NCBI GenBank assembly: GCA_903927185.1
Contig: CAIYLW010000045.1
Span: 1-64,000, forward strand
DNA length: 64,000 nt
Reading direction: 5' to 3'
From: an uncultured Bacteroidota bacterium
GTDB taxonomy: Bacteria > Bacteroidota > Bacteroidia > Chitinophagales > Chitinophagaceae
Below the pieces are notes generated by a model. That model saw only the letters and a list, made by a program, of their open reading frames with translations. It was not told the DNA's origin and ran no database searches. Below are positions 26,406-35,528 of the stretch, piece by piece. Position 1 is the first letter of the stretch. The number at the start of each line of letters is the position of its first letter. A program made the position numbers and the translations under genes.

Positions 26406-27656
26406 ATGCCTTATTTGTTTACTTCCGAGAGTGTATCTGAGGGCCATCCTGATAAAGTAGCCGATCAGATATCTGATGCATTGATTGATAATTTTTTGGC
26501 TTTCGATAAAGAATCGAAAGTGGCTTGTGAAACTTTAGTTACTACTGGTCAGGTAATATTGGCTGGTGAAGTAAAGTCTAAAGCTTATTTGGATGTGCAG
26601 GAAATTGCACGTGGTGTGATTCGCAAAATCGGTTATACTAAGAGCGAGTACATGTTCGAAGCTAATAGTTGTGGTATCTTATCTGCTATCCACGAACAGA
26701 GTGCTGATATCAATCAGGGTGTAGACAAGAAGAAAAAAGAAGATCAAGGAGCAGGTGACCAGGGTATGATGTTTGGCTATGCTACCAACGAAACCGAAGA
26801 TTATATGCCATTGGCTTTGGATCTGGCTCATAAGATCTTAATTGAACTGGCTGCTCTTCGCCGCGAGAATAAAGCGATCCAGTACTTACGTCCGGATGCA
26901 AAGAGTCAGGTTACTTTAGAATACGATGATAATAACAAACCTGTTAGAATCGATGCCATCGTAGTTTCTACCCAACACGATGACTTTGATCAGGAAGCAA
27001 AAATGCTGGCTAAGATCAAAGACGATATCATCAATATCCTGATCCCAAGAGTTAAAAAGAAATACAAAAAATACGCGAAATTATTTAACGCGGATATCAA
27101 ATACCATATCAACCCAACTGGTAAGTTTGTAATTGGTGGTCCACATGGCGACACTGGTTTAACAGGCCGCAAGATCATCGTAGATACCTATGGTGGAAAA
27201 GGTGCACACGGTGGTGGCGCATTCAGCGGTAAAGATCCAAGTAAGGTAGACCGTTCTGCTGCTTATGCAACCAGACATATCGCTAAGAACTTAGTAGCTG
27301 CAGGTGTGGCTGATGAGGTATTAGTGCAAGTGTCTTATGCCATTGGGGTTGCAAAACCAACGAGCATCAATGTAAACACTTATGGAACTGCAAAAGTTGA
27401 AATGACCGACGGCCAGATCGGAAAGATCGTACAAAGCATCTTCGATATGCGTCCTTACTTCATTGAGCAAAGATTGAAGTTGAGAACACCGATGTATAGC
27501 GAAACTGCTGCTTACGGGCATATGGGCCGCAAGAACGAAGTGGTGGTGAAGACCTTCAAAGATCCTTCTGGTAAAGAGAAATCTATGAAAGTAGAACTGT
27601 TTACCTGGGAGAAATTGGATTATGTAAGAAAAGTAAAAACTGCTTTTGGAATTTAG
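26406..27656 (+). CDS. metK: S-adenosylmethionine synthase
   Basis: A 416-residue enzyme that makes S-adenosylmethionine from methionine and ATP. It has [19 protein letters not shown] at the start, [16 protein letters not shown], and the loop [21 protein letters not shown], covering the ATP, phosphate and K/Mg sites. Codon use differs from the neighbours, with many ATC, CTG, CGC and GGT codons and a GC-richer look, as expected for a very highly expressed gene. I saw no SAM riboswitch in the 148 bases upstream. A hairpin terminator follows. Confidence 0.98.
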   Translation: MPYLFTSESVSEGHPDKVADQISDALIDNFLAFDKESKVACETLVTTGQVILAGEVKSKAYLDVQEIARGVIRKIGYTKSEYMFEANSCGILSAIHEQSADINQGVDKKKKEDQGAGDQGMMFGYATNETEDYMPLALDLAHKILIELAALRRENKAIQYLRPDAKSQVTLEYDDNNKPVRIDAIVVSTQHDDFDQEAKMLAKIKDDIINILIPRVKKKYKKYAKLFNADIKYHINPTGKFVIGGPHGDTGLTGRKIIVDTYGGKGAHGGGAFSGKDPSKVDRSAAYATRHIAKNLVAAGVADEVLVQVSYAIGVAKPTSINVNTYGTAKVEMTDGQIGKIVQSIFDMRPYFIEQRLKLRTPMYSETAAYGHMGRKNEVVVKTFKDPSGKEKSMKVELFTWEKLDYVRKVKTAFGI

Positions 27657-27674
27657 TAGTTTTCTGAAAAATAA

Positions 27675-27707
27675 AAAAAACCTTCGCAAGTTGAGCGGAG
27701 GTTTTTT
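27675..27707 (+). terminator. Intrinsic terminator after metK
   Basis: AACCTTCGC pairs with GCGGAGGTT (one wobble) over loop AAGTTGA, flanked by an A run and a T run. Confidence 0.85.
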
Positions 27708-27746
27708 ATTTTTAGGGGGAGTTACCTTACTTAATATTCAATAAAG

Positions 27747-28244
27747 ATGAGACAGAAATTAATTGTTGCTGCTTTTGCTTGCATTTTAATGATTGCGGCT
27801 CTTCAATGGCAAGGGGCAAGTCTTAAAAGAAATAGTAGTCCAGGAGGAATTGTTGAGTTAGAAATGGCAACTCAGCCTAGACAAGTTGCATTTTTAATGG
27901 AAGTTTGGGATATGTCTGTAGCCAAAATGAATATCTGGCTTGATTTTTTATTCATCGTATCATATGTAGCATTTCTTGCACTTGCCTGTGAAGCAGTTTC
28001 AACGAAATGGAAAAATCAAAATTTAAAAATGATCGGTTTAACATTAGCAAGAGTGGCTGTTGTTGCAGGTGTTTTAGATATTGGTGAAAATTTATTGATG
28101 TTGCAAACAATAGCAGGTAATTTTACAGTAGTTTCTTTACAGATGACGCATTATTTTGCTACCATTAAATTTACTTTAGCTACTATAGTACTCATTTATT
28201 TGTTGATATCAATACCTGTTAGTTTAAGAAATAATCAATCATGA
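27747..28244 (+). CDS. Four-helix membrane protein, unknown function
   Basis: A 165-residue protein with hydrophobic segments near residues 4-22, 62-85, 95-118 and 135-158, and a polar loop between the first two (GGIVELEMATQPRQVAFLMEVWD). No known domain is recognised. It overlaps the NUDIX gene by four bases (ATGA), so it heads an operon with a NUDIX hydrolase, an rRNA methyltransferase and a GSCFA protein; this does not reveal its role. Confidence 0.75.
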   Translation: MRQKLIVAAFACILMIAALQWQGASLKRNSSPGGIVELEMATQPRQVAFLMEVWDMSVAKMNIWLDFLFIVSYVAFLALACEAVSTKWKNQNLKMIGLTLARVAVVAGVLDIGENLLMLQTIAGNFTVVSLQMTHYFATIKFTLATIVLIYLLISIPVSLRNNQS

Positions 28245-28801
28245 ATCCTGAATCGAATCCCTGGAAAATTTTAGCTTCAAATCAGGCATATGATAATCCT
28301 TGGATAAAATTAACCGAGTATGAAGTAATTAACCCAAGCGGCGGTAAAGGAATTTATGGGAAAGTTCATTTTAAAAACACTGCTATAGGTGTTATGGTTT
28401 TAGATGAATCGATGAATACATGGTTAGTTGGACAATTTCGATTTACAGTAGATCAATATAGTTGGGAGATTCCGGAAGGTGGCGGCTTAATTGGAATTGA
28501 TCCTTTAATAGGCGCTAAAAGAGAATTGCTGGAGGAAACGGGTTTGATAGCAGACCATTGGGAACCATTATTATCCATGCATCTATCGAATTCTGTGAGT
28601 GATGAACTTGCCATAATTTTTTTAGCTAGAGGGATAACTCAAAAAACGGCAGAACCGGAAGAAACTGAACAATTGCAAATTCAAAAACTTCCCTTTGAAA
28701 AAGTATATGAAATGGTAGAAGCTGGAAAAATTACCGATTCAATGTCAGTGGCAGCTATCTATAAGATTAAATTAATGTTAGTTCAAGGGAAACTTAAATA
28801 A
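28241..28801 (+). CDS. NUDIX hydrolase
   Basis: A 186-residue protein with a Nudix box running from about residue 80 to 103: GGGLIGIDPLIGAKRELLEETGL, which fits G-x5-E-x7-RE-x2-EE-x-G closely enough to keep the metal-binding glutamates. The preceding EIPEGG and the overall length resemble ADP-sugar diphosphatases (ADP-ribose pyrophosphatase group). It would hydrolyse a nucleoside diphosphate linked to another group. It overlaps the membrane protein by four bases and lies seven bases before the methyltransferase gene. Confidence 0.9.
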   Translation: MNPESNPWKILASNQAYDNPWIKLTEYEVINPSGGKGIYGKVHFKNTAIGVMVLDESMNTWLVGQFRFTVDQYSWEIPEGGGLIGIDPLIGAKRELLEETGLIADHWEPLLSMHLSNSVSDELAIIFLARGITQKTAEPEETEQLQIQKLPFEKVYEMVEAGKITDSMSVAAIYKIKLMLVQGKLK

Positions 28802-28808
28802 AAAAACT

Positions 28809-29552
28809 ATGCCTCCAAAACAAGATAAATTAATTATTGGTCGTCAGCCATTAATCGAAGCAATTAATTCAGGAAAAGCAATTGATAAAATATTTTTTCA
28901 AAAAAACGTGGAGGGAGATAGTATTGGTGCTATCCGTCATTTAGCAAAAGAAAAAAATATTCCTATTCAAGTAGTCCCAATTGAAAAGCTAAATAGCTTG
29001 AGCAGGGCAAACCACCAAGGAGTGATGGCTTTTGTAGCATCTGTTATTTATATGGATTTACAACAAGTAATTGATCATGTAGTTTCAGAAGGGAATGTTC
29101 CTTTGTTAGTAATGTTGGATGGTGTAACAGATGTAAGAAATATTGGAGCAATTGCAAGATCTGCTGTATGTACGGGTGCACATGCTATTATTATTCCTGA
29201 TAAAGGCGTTGGAGCGCTTAATGAAGAAGCTATGAAAAGCAGTGCTGGTGCATTAGAGTTAATTCATGTTTGCAGAGTTAATAGTTTACTTAAAGCCGTT
29301 GATACTTTACACCTAAATGGAATACAGGTTTTTACCAGTGAAATGCGTGCAGAAAAAAATGTAGCAGATTTGGAATTAGCCGGACCTTGTTGCTTAATTA
29401 TGGGAGATGAAGGTAAGGGTGTACAACCCTATATTGCAAAAGCTGCGGATCAGTTTTTTAAAATCCCAATGGCGGGCAAATTTGATTCTTATAATGTTTC
29501 TGTTGCAACAGGAATTATTTTATACGAAGCGATGAAACAAAGAATGAAATAA
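28809..29552 (+). CDS. rlmB: RlmB-type 2'-O-ribose RNA methyltransferase
   Basis: A 247-residue SPOUT (TrmH/SpoU) methyltransferase. It has an N-terminal substrate-binding domain (IIGRQPLIEAI, up to about 75), then motif 1 LDGVTDVRNIGAIARSA, motif 2 IMGDEGKGV and motif 3 KIPMAGKFDSYNVSVATGI, which form the knotted SAM site. Members of this size methylate the 2'-O of a guanosine in 23S rRNA; exact RlmB specificity is inferred from family. It sits inside the four-gene operon. Confidence 0.9.
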   Translation: MPPKQDKLIIGRQPLIEAINSGKAIDKIFFQKNVEGDSIGAIRHLAKEKNIPIQVVPIEKLNSLSRANHQGVMAFVASVIYMDLQQVIDHVVSEGNVPLLVMLDGVTDVRNIGAIARSAVCTGAHAIIIPDKGVGALNEEAMKSSAGALELIHVCRVNSLLKAVDTLHLNGIQVFTSEMRAEKNVADLELAGPCCLIMGDEGKGVQPYIAKAADQFFKIPMAGKFDSYNVSVATGIILYEAMKQRMK

Positions 29553-29559
29553 CATTATT

Positions 29560-30564
29560 ATGAAGTTTCATTTTGAATTCGATATTAAAAAATTAGAACA
29601 GCCTATACAATTACAAAACAAATTGTTTTTGATGGGCTCATGCTTTACTGAAAATATTGGTGAAAAACTTCGTAAACATAAGTTTCAAATTCTAGAAAAT
29701 CCACATGGAATATTATTTAATCCAGTAAGTGTAGTTAATGCAATTACGGATTATATCTCTAATAAAAAATATACTACCTCTGATTTGTTTCAGTTAAATG
29801 AGGTATGGCATAGTTGGAATCATCATAGTAGATTTTCAGGATTAACTGCTGAAGATAGTATCACAAAAATCAATCAGTCAATATCAATTGCTCATTTATA
29901 TCTTAAAGAATCAGATTTCTTAATCATTACTCTTGGATCAGCTTGGTTGTATACACTAACCGAAAATGCACCCAATGCCCAATTGCATGCTGTTGCTTCC
30001 AATAATCATAAAGCACCTAGTGAATGGTTTCAGAAAAGATTGATGACAGCAGCAGAAATAGTGTCCATTTTTGATGAGCTCATTCGAAAATTAAACTCAT
30101 TCAACCCCAAACTTCAAATTTTATTGACGATTAGTCCTGTCAGACATTTGAGAGAAGGGCTAGTAGAAAACAATCGAAGTAAAGCAGTCTTAATTCAAGC
30201 CGTCCATCAATTAGTAGAAATAAACGTGCATGTAAATTATTTTCCAGCTTATGAATTGGTGATTGATGATTTGCGCGATTATAGATTTTATGCAGAAGAT
30301 TTGGTTCATCCGAATTATCAAGCTACTCAATATGTTTGGGAAAAATTAGTAGAATCATGCATGAATGAAACTACAAAAACAGTCATGAAAGAAATTGCTG
30401 AAATCAATCTTGCCTTTCAACATAAACCTTTTAACCCAAGGTCTGAAAACCATCTTCAGTTTTTATCTCGCTATTATTCCAAAACAAACAATCTCAAAGA
30501 AAAGTATCCCTTTCTTGATCTAACCCTGGAACTTGACTATTTTGAAAAAGGAGTGAAAGGATAA
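29560..30564 (+). CDS. GSCFA-domain protein
   Basis: A 334-residue protein with the family marker near residue 26 (LMGSCFTENIGEKL, here GSCFT rather than GSCFA), a LITLGSAWLYT segment, a central LTISPVRH and a C-terminal YAEDLVHPNYQATQY. These positions match an SGNH/GDSL-like hydrolase core: nucleophile Ser in GS, a Gly-rich block, and D-x2-H (DLVH). The activity has not been defined in the family as far as I know; an esterase or acetyl-hydrolase role is plausible. It is last in the operon. Confidence 0.85.
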   Translation: MKFHFEFDIKKLEQPIQLQNKLFLMGSCFTENIGEKLRKHKFQILENPHGILFNPVSVVNAITDYISNKKYTTSDLFQLNEVWHSWNHHSRFSGLTAEDSITKINQSISIAHLYLKESDFLIITLGSAWLYTLTENAPNAQLHAVASNNHKAPSEWFQKRLMTAAEIVSIFDELIRKLNSFNPKLQILLTISPVRHLREGLVENNRSKAVLIQAVHQLVEINVHVNYFPAYELVIDDLRDYRFYAEDLVHPNYQATQYVWEKLVESCMNETTKTVMKEIAEINLAFQHKPFNPRSENHLQFLSRYYSKTNNLKEKYPFLDLTLELDYFEKGVKG

Positions 30565-30567
30565 TAA

Positions 30568-31176
30568 TTAATGAATTCGATCTCCACGAATTGCCATTTC
30601 ATCCATTATCCCTGCCTCATATTCTAACCATTCTTTCCATCTTAATCGTACTAATTTTTTGTCGGTATAATGATCAGCCAGATTAATAAATAAGGTATAA
30701 TGTCCTGCTTCGCTTTCCATGAATTTTCTATAAAAGTTTCTCAAATAGGCATCATCTAAACCTTCACTCAACCTTTTAAAACGTTCACAACTTCTCGCTT
30801 CTACCAACGCCATTGTAAGCATCTGATCTAGAAAACGATCTTCGATTCTTCCTCCCTTTCGTTGAAATTCGATTAGTTTATTTACATATTCGTCCTTTCT
30901 CTGCCTTCCTAATTCAAGTCCTCTTTTTTTCAATTCTTGTAATACCATTCGAAAATGTCCCCATTCTTCTGTAACAATTGGAGCAAGCGATTCCACCATT
31001 AAACTATAGTCGGAATATCGCTGTATATAGGAAATACAGGTTGTAGCTGCTTTCTGTTCGCAATAAGCGTGGTCGGTTAAAATGGCTTCAATCGATATTT
31101 CAGCCAGATTTACCCAACGGGGATCGGTTGGAAGTTGAAGTCCTAATATATTTTTGGTATGTATGGAAAGTTCCAT
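30568..31176 (-). CDS. miaE: tRNA-(ms2io6A)-hydroxylase family protein
   Basis: A 202-residue protein when started at MELSIHTKN; the ORF start 11 codons upstream is less likely. It is a helical di-iron protein in the MiaE family, with ligands likely in ILTDHAYCEQKAA, TEEWGHFRMVL, ALVEARSCERF and ESEAGHYTLF (E-x2-H type patterns). MiaE hydroxylates the modified adenosine at position 37 of some tRNAs, using oxygen. Its stop is 3 bases from that of the convergent GSCFA gene. The miaA and miaB partners are not in the window. Confidence 0.88.
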   Translation of the reverse strand: MELSIHTKNILGLQLPTDPRWVNLAEISIEAILTDHAYCEQKAATTCISYIQRYSDYSLMVESLAPIVTEEWGHFRMVLQELKKRGLELGRQRKDEYVNKLIEFQRKGGRIEDRFLDQMLTMALVEARSCERFKRLSEGLDDAYLRNFYRKFMESEAGHYTLFINLADHYTDKKLVRLRWKEWLEYEAGIMDEMAIRGDRIH

Positions 31177-31262
31177 GTTCAGTTTTTGTAAGTTCAAAAT
31201 AATGTGCAAATATCCAATTGTTCTGTCTATTTATAGCCGAGAACTTAATAGTATCTTTGCTT

Positions 31263-32588
31263 ATGCAATTGAATGACAATAAGATATCTGAGTTATTGAA
31301 AAATGTTTCAATAAACACTTTAAATGAAATGCAAAAGGATGCTTACCCTGGATTTCTGAGGCATCGAGATACGTTGCTACTTTCTCCAACTGGATCTGGA
31401 AAAACAATTGCGTTTCTTTTAGCGGTTTTGGAATTAATGCAGGAAGAAAATAATAAAGTGCAGTGTCTGATATTGGTGCCACCAAGAGAGTTAGCTATTC
31501 AAATAGAACAAGTGTGGAAAAAATTGGCTACTGGCTTTAAAGTAAGCTGTTGTTATGGTGGCCATGATATGCAAACTGAAATTCAAAACCTGGTAGAAGC
31601 CCCATCACTTTTAATTGGAACCCCTGGTAGAATAGCTGATCATATTAGAAGAGAAACATTTTTGGTTGATGGGATAAGAACCCTGGTTTTAGATGAATTT
31701 GATAAATCTTTAGCCTTAGGTTTTGAAGAAGAAATGAGTTTTGTAATTGGTGCTATACCTAAAATTACCAAACGAATCTTGGTATCAGCAACTGCTGCCA
31801 TTCAGGTGCCTGAATTTGCTGGGGTACAAAATTTATTTGTTATTGATCATTTAGTCAGTGACGAAGAAAATGATCAATTGAGTTTGCAATTGGTTCTGTC
31901 AGACAGTAAGGATAAGGTAGATCGTTTATCACAGTTGTTATGTTTTATAGGGGCTGAATCAACCATCATTTTTTGTAATCACCGAGATGCTGTGGAAAGG
32001 ACTTCTATTTTATTAAAAGAAAAAGGAATTCAAAATGCTTCATTTCATGGGGGAATGGAGCAAATGCAAAGAGAACAAACTTTAATTCAATTTAGAAATG
32101 GATCAGTGTTGTTTTTGGTAGCTACAGACCTTGCTGCGAGAGGTTTGGATATTCCAGAAATTAAACACATCATACATTATCACCTGCCCTCTACATTTGC
32201 TGAATTCACACACAGAAATGGGAGAACAGCACGTATGAATGCAATTGGAACGGCTTATCTTTTAATGAATCGAGAAGAGCCAATGCCAAATTATATTAGA
32301 AAAGATTTGGAACCTTTAGATATTCCGGTTAGTCAGAAGCCTCCAAAACCGGCCTTATACACTACTATTTATATTAATGGTGGGAAAAAAGACAAATTAA
32401 ATAAAGTAGATATTGTTGGCTTCTTATCACAAAAAGGAAAGTTGCTAAAAGACGATATTGGTTTAATTGTTGTAAAAGATTTTAATTCCTTTGTGGCTGT
32501 TAAAAAAAATAAGGTGAATGCTATGTTAGACCAGGTAAAGGATGAAAAAATTAAGGGAACAAAATACAAAATTGTAATAGCGAAATAG
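31263..32588 (+). CDS. DEAD-box RNA helicase
   Basis: A 441-residue helicase starting at ATG 31263; the ORF track start at 31218 is a TTG with an unrelated leader. Motifs are Q-type MQKDAYPGF, SPTGSGKTIAF (Walker A), PPRELAIQ, GTPGRI, a Walker B reading LDEFDKS (DEFD instead of DEAD), SAT, and ARGLDIPEIKH and HRNGRTAR of domain 2. The C-terminus (about 370-441) looks like a DbpA-type RNA-binding domain, so it may act in ribosome assembly. The DEFD variant keeps both catalytic acids. A candidate -7 element (TATCTTTG) ends four bases before the ATG, suggesting an almost leaderless mRNA. Confidence 0.9.
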   Translation: MQLNDNKISELLKNVSINTLNEMQKDAYPGFLRHRDTLLLSPTGSGKTIAFLLAVLELMQEENNKVQCLILVPPRELAIQIEQVWKKLATGFKVSCCYGGHDMQTEIQNLVEAPSLLIGTPGRIADHIRRETFLVDGIRTLVLDEFDKSLALGFEEEMSFVIGAIPKITKRILVSATAAIQVPEFAGVQNLFVIDHLVSDEENDQLSLQLVLSDSKDKVDRLSQLLCFIGAESTIIFCNHRDAVERTSILLKEKGIQNASFHGGMEQMQREQTLIQFRNGSVLFLVATDLAARGLDIPEIKHIIHYHLPSTFAEFTHRNGRTARMNAIGTAYLLMNREEPMPNYIRKDLEPLDIPVSQKPPKPALYTTIYINGGKKDKLNKVDIVGFLSQKGKLLKDDIGLIVVKDFNSFVAVKKNKVNAMLDQVKDEKIKGTKYKIVIAK

Positions 32589-32612
32589 TACTTTTAAATA
32601 CAATTCATTCAA

Positions 32613-35078
32613 ATGCGAATAGTCCCTTTTTTAATTTCTACAGCTGCAACTGCTGGGTTAGTTTTTGTATTAAATTCTTCATGGCCAACTGGAAAAACAA
32701 AAACTCCCAGATTAGGATATTTTTTATCTCCACAACAAGGATTTTGGCAGAATGAAGAAGCTTCAAATACTTCTTTTTCAGGGAATGTAAAATTAGAAGG
32801 GTTAAAAAGTAAAGTGGATGTTTTCATGGATGAGCGTCTCGTTCCGCATATTTATGCTCAAACTGATTTGGATGCCTATTATGTACAAGGGTTTATTCAT
32901 GCTAAGTTCAGACTTTGGCAAATGGAATTTCAAACTTATGTAGCAGCAGGTAGATTAAGTGAAATTGCTGGTCCTGAAAGACTTAATATTGATCTTTTTT
33001 TTAGAAGATTAGGGATGGTATATGGTGCAGAACAAACCATGCAGCGAATGGAGAAGGATCATGAAATGCAAGCCACAGTTGATGCCTATACGGAAGGTGT
33101 TAACGCCTATATCAAATCATTGAAGCCCGAAGAAATCCCTTTTGAATACAAATTGATGGATTATAAACCAGAAGCTTGGACACCTTTAAAAACTTATTTG
33201 TTTTTGATGTATATGTCGTACGACTTAACTGGAAGTGGAGCAAAACAGGATTTGACAATGTCTAATGCCAAAAATTATTTGGGGTACGAAGCATTTGAAC
33301 AGCTTTTCCCAAATGTGCAGGATTCATTGGATCCAATTATACCTAAAGGAACTGCTTTTGCAAAACCGTCGATTGTTCCAATCGCACCCAAAGATGTTGA
33401 TTCTCCTTATTTAAATAAATCCGCCTATTCAAGTTCTGCCGAAAGCCCTTTAACACCAAATAGAAATAATGGAAGTAATAATTGGGCAGTATCTGGTAAA
33501 AAAACTGCTTCTGGAAGACCTATTCTTTGTAATGATCCCCATCTTGGATTGAATCTTCCTTCACTTTGGTACGAAGTACAAATTAATACACCCACTCATA
33601 ATACCTATGGTGCCAGCTTTCCTGGTGCACCTGCAGTAATTATTGGGTTTAATGATAGTATTGCTTGGGGAGTAACTAATGCTGGTAGAGATGTATTAGA
33701 TTATTATGAAGTTCAATTCAAAGATACTTCCATGCAAGAGTATTGGTATAATGGAGAATGGAAGAAAGCTGAATTGAGATTAGAAACCATCAAAGTAAAA
33801 GGTAAGCCTGATGTAAATGAATACATTGCTATGACTACAATGGGGCCAGTAATGTATGATCGTCATTATAAAAGTGATAGTATTCACCCACAGTACCTTG
33901 CTGTTAAATGGACTGCTACTAAAGCGGGAACCGGGTTAAAGACTTTTTATAAATTAAATAGGGCTAAAAATTTCGATGATTATCAGAAAGCAATTGCAGA
34001 ATGGAGTTGCCCTGGTCAGAATTTTGCTTTCGCTTCTAAGAGTGGAGATATTGCAATAAAGCAACAAGGAAGTTTTGTAGCAAGATGGAAAAGGCAGGGA
34101 GACTTTATTATGCCTGGCATAGATAGTACTTATCAATGGCAAGGGATGATTCCTGAATCAGAAAATCCAATGATAAAAAACCCTGAAAGAGGATGGGTGA
34201 GTAGTGCGAACCAAAAAGCTACCGATTCAACTTATCCATATTATTTGGGTACGTCTAATAATTTTCCAGTTTATAGAGGAGTGATGATTAATAAAAGATT
34301 GTCTGTTATGAATGGTATTACTCCTATGGACATGCAATATTTACAAAATGAAAATTTTGATGTGTTTGCAGAAATGGCCAGACCGGTACTATTGAAAAAT
34401 ATTGATGTTTCTAAACTAACAACTACTGAAAAAAAATATGTTGACATCATGCGAGATTGGAATTTTCGAAATGAAGTAACAGCTCAGGGGGCAACAGTTT
34501 TTAATGCCATTTGGGATAGCCTTGAAGAGGTAGTTTGGAAAGATGATTTTAAAAATGCAAAAAGTCCAATGCCCTGGCCTGATGGATCAACATTATTGGA
34601 TAATCTATTAAAAAATAATAATTATCGGTTTGCTGATAATATAAATACTCCTGACAAAATAGAGACCATTGAAGACGATGTGATGGAAGCTGTAAAAAAA
34701 GCTTCTGTGTTTTTAGCGCAATTGGAAAAAGACAAGAAGTTAGATTGGGGTATTGTAAAAGATACCAGAGTAAATCATTTATTACAATTGCCTGCTTTAA
34801 GTAGATTACATCTTCCCATTGGAGGTGGAAAGAACTGTGTGAATGCAACAACCTCTGCTCATGGACCAAGTTGGCGGATGATAGTTCATATGACTGATGA
34901 AACTGAAGCCTATGGCGTGTATCCAGGGGGGCAAAGCGGTAATCCAGGTTCTAAATTCTATGATAATTTTATAGATAGTTGGGTAGCAGGAAAATATTAT
35001 AAACTATTATTCTTGTCCAAAGAAAATGCCAATAAAAATGAAAAAATAAAATGGCATATGACATTCACTAATGGATAA
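32613..35078 (+). CDS. Penicillin acylase family protein (Ntn hydrolase)
   Basis: An 821-residue exported precursor. It starts with a signal or anchor helix, then an alpha-chain region (VDVFMDERLVPHIYAQ...). The beta chain should begin at the autocatalytic nucleophile Ser288 in NNGSNNWAVSG, followed by NDPHLGLNLPSLWYE. Near the C-terminus GGGKNCVNA and GVYPGGQSGNPGS are typical. The family cleaves amides, including penicillins and acyl-homoserine lactones; the natural substrate here is not known. It is followed after nine bases by a small membrane protein. Confidence 0.93.
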   Translation: MRIVPFLISTAATAGLVFVLNSSWPTGKTKTPRLGYFLSPQQGFWQNEEASNTSFSGNVKLEGLKSKVDVFMDERLVPHIYAQTDLDAYYVQGFIHAKFRLWQMEFQTYVAAGRLSEIAGPERLNIDLFFRRLGMVYGAEQTMQRMEKDHEMQATVDAYTEGVNAYIKSLKPEEIPFEYKLMDYKPEAWTPLKTYLFLMYMSYDLTGSGAKQDLTMSNAKNYLGYEAFEQLFPNVQDSLDPIIPKGTAFAKPSIVPIAPKDVDSPYLNKSAYSSSAESPLTPNRNNGSNNWAVSGKKTASGRPILCNDPHLGLNLPSLWYEVQINTPTHNTYGASFPGAPAVIIGFNDSIAWGVTNAGRDVLDYYEVQFKDTSMQEYWYNGEWKKAELRLETIKVKGKPDVNEYIAMTTMGPVMYDRHYKSDSIHPQYLAVKWTATKAGTGLKTFYKLNRAKNFDDYQKAIAEWSCPGQNFAFASKSGDIAIKQQGSFVARWKRQGDFIMPGIDSTYQWQGMIPESENPMIKNPERGWVSSANQKATDSTYPYYLGTSNNFPVYRGVMINKRLSVMNGITPMDMQYLQNENFDVFAEMARPVLLKNIDVSKLTTTEKKYVDIMRDWNFRNEVTAQGATVFNAIWDSLEEVVWKDDFKNAKSPMPWPDGSTLLDNLLKNNNYRFADNINTPDKIETIEDDVMEAVKKASVFLAQLEKDKKLDWGIVKDTRVNHLLQLPALSRLHLPIGGGKNCVNATTSAHGPSWRMIVHMTDETEAYGVYPGGQSGNPGSKFYDNFIDSWVAGKYYKLLFLSKENANKNEKIKWHMTFTNG

Positions 35079-35087
35079 ATATATTTT

Positions 35088-35447
35088 ATGAAATTTATTA
35101 CGGCAATTTTTTTAACTGCATTTCTTGCATTTGCAATAGGTTTATTTACTGGATTACCTTGGTGGTCTTTTGTAATCACTTCCTTTCTAGTTGCGATGGG
35201 TATTCATCAAAAATCAGGGAAAGCATTCTTGACTGGATTTTTAGGGCTATTTATATTATGGACATTTCTGGCAATAATTAAAGACTTTTCCAATGAACAT
35301 ATTCTTTCAATCAAAGTGGCCAAAATTTTGCCTCTCGGGGGCTCTTATTTGGTTTTAATTTTTGTGACAGGATTGATTGGGGGCCTGGTAAGTGGTTTAG
35401 CAGCAATTTCAGGTTCAACTGCCAGAAAGAATAGAGCAAATTTATAA
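35088..35447 (+). CDS. Small four-helix membrane protein
   Basis: A 119-residue very hydrophobic protein with segments at about 4-22, 25-42, 50-66 and 84-108 and little between them. The last helix is glycine-rich (LVLIFVTGLIGGLVSGL). No known family is recognised. It is nine bases downstream of the penicillin acylase gene, so the two share a transcript, but this alone does not establish a functional link. Confidence 0.72.
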   Translation: MKFITAIFLTAFLAFAIGLFTGLPWWSFVITSFLVAMGIHQKSGKAFLTGFLGLFILWTFLAIIKDFSNEHILSIKVAKILPLGGSYLVLIFVTGLIGGLVSGLAAISGSTARKNRANL

Positions 35448-35528
35448 ACTATAGTTAAATACTTTTCATAAGGATGAATGGTTTGTTAATGGTAGAATTA
35501 AGCCGTTAATTTAGTTTTAAATTCTTCT

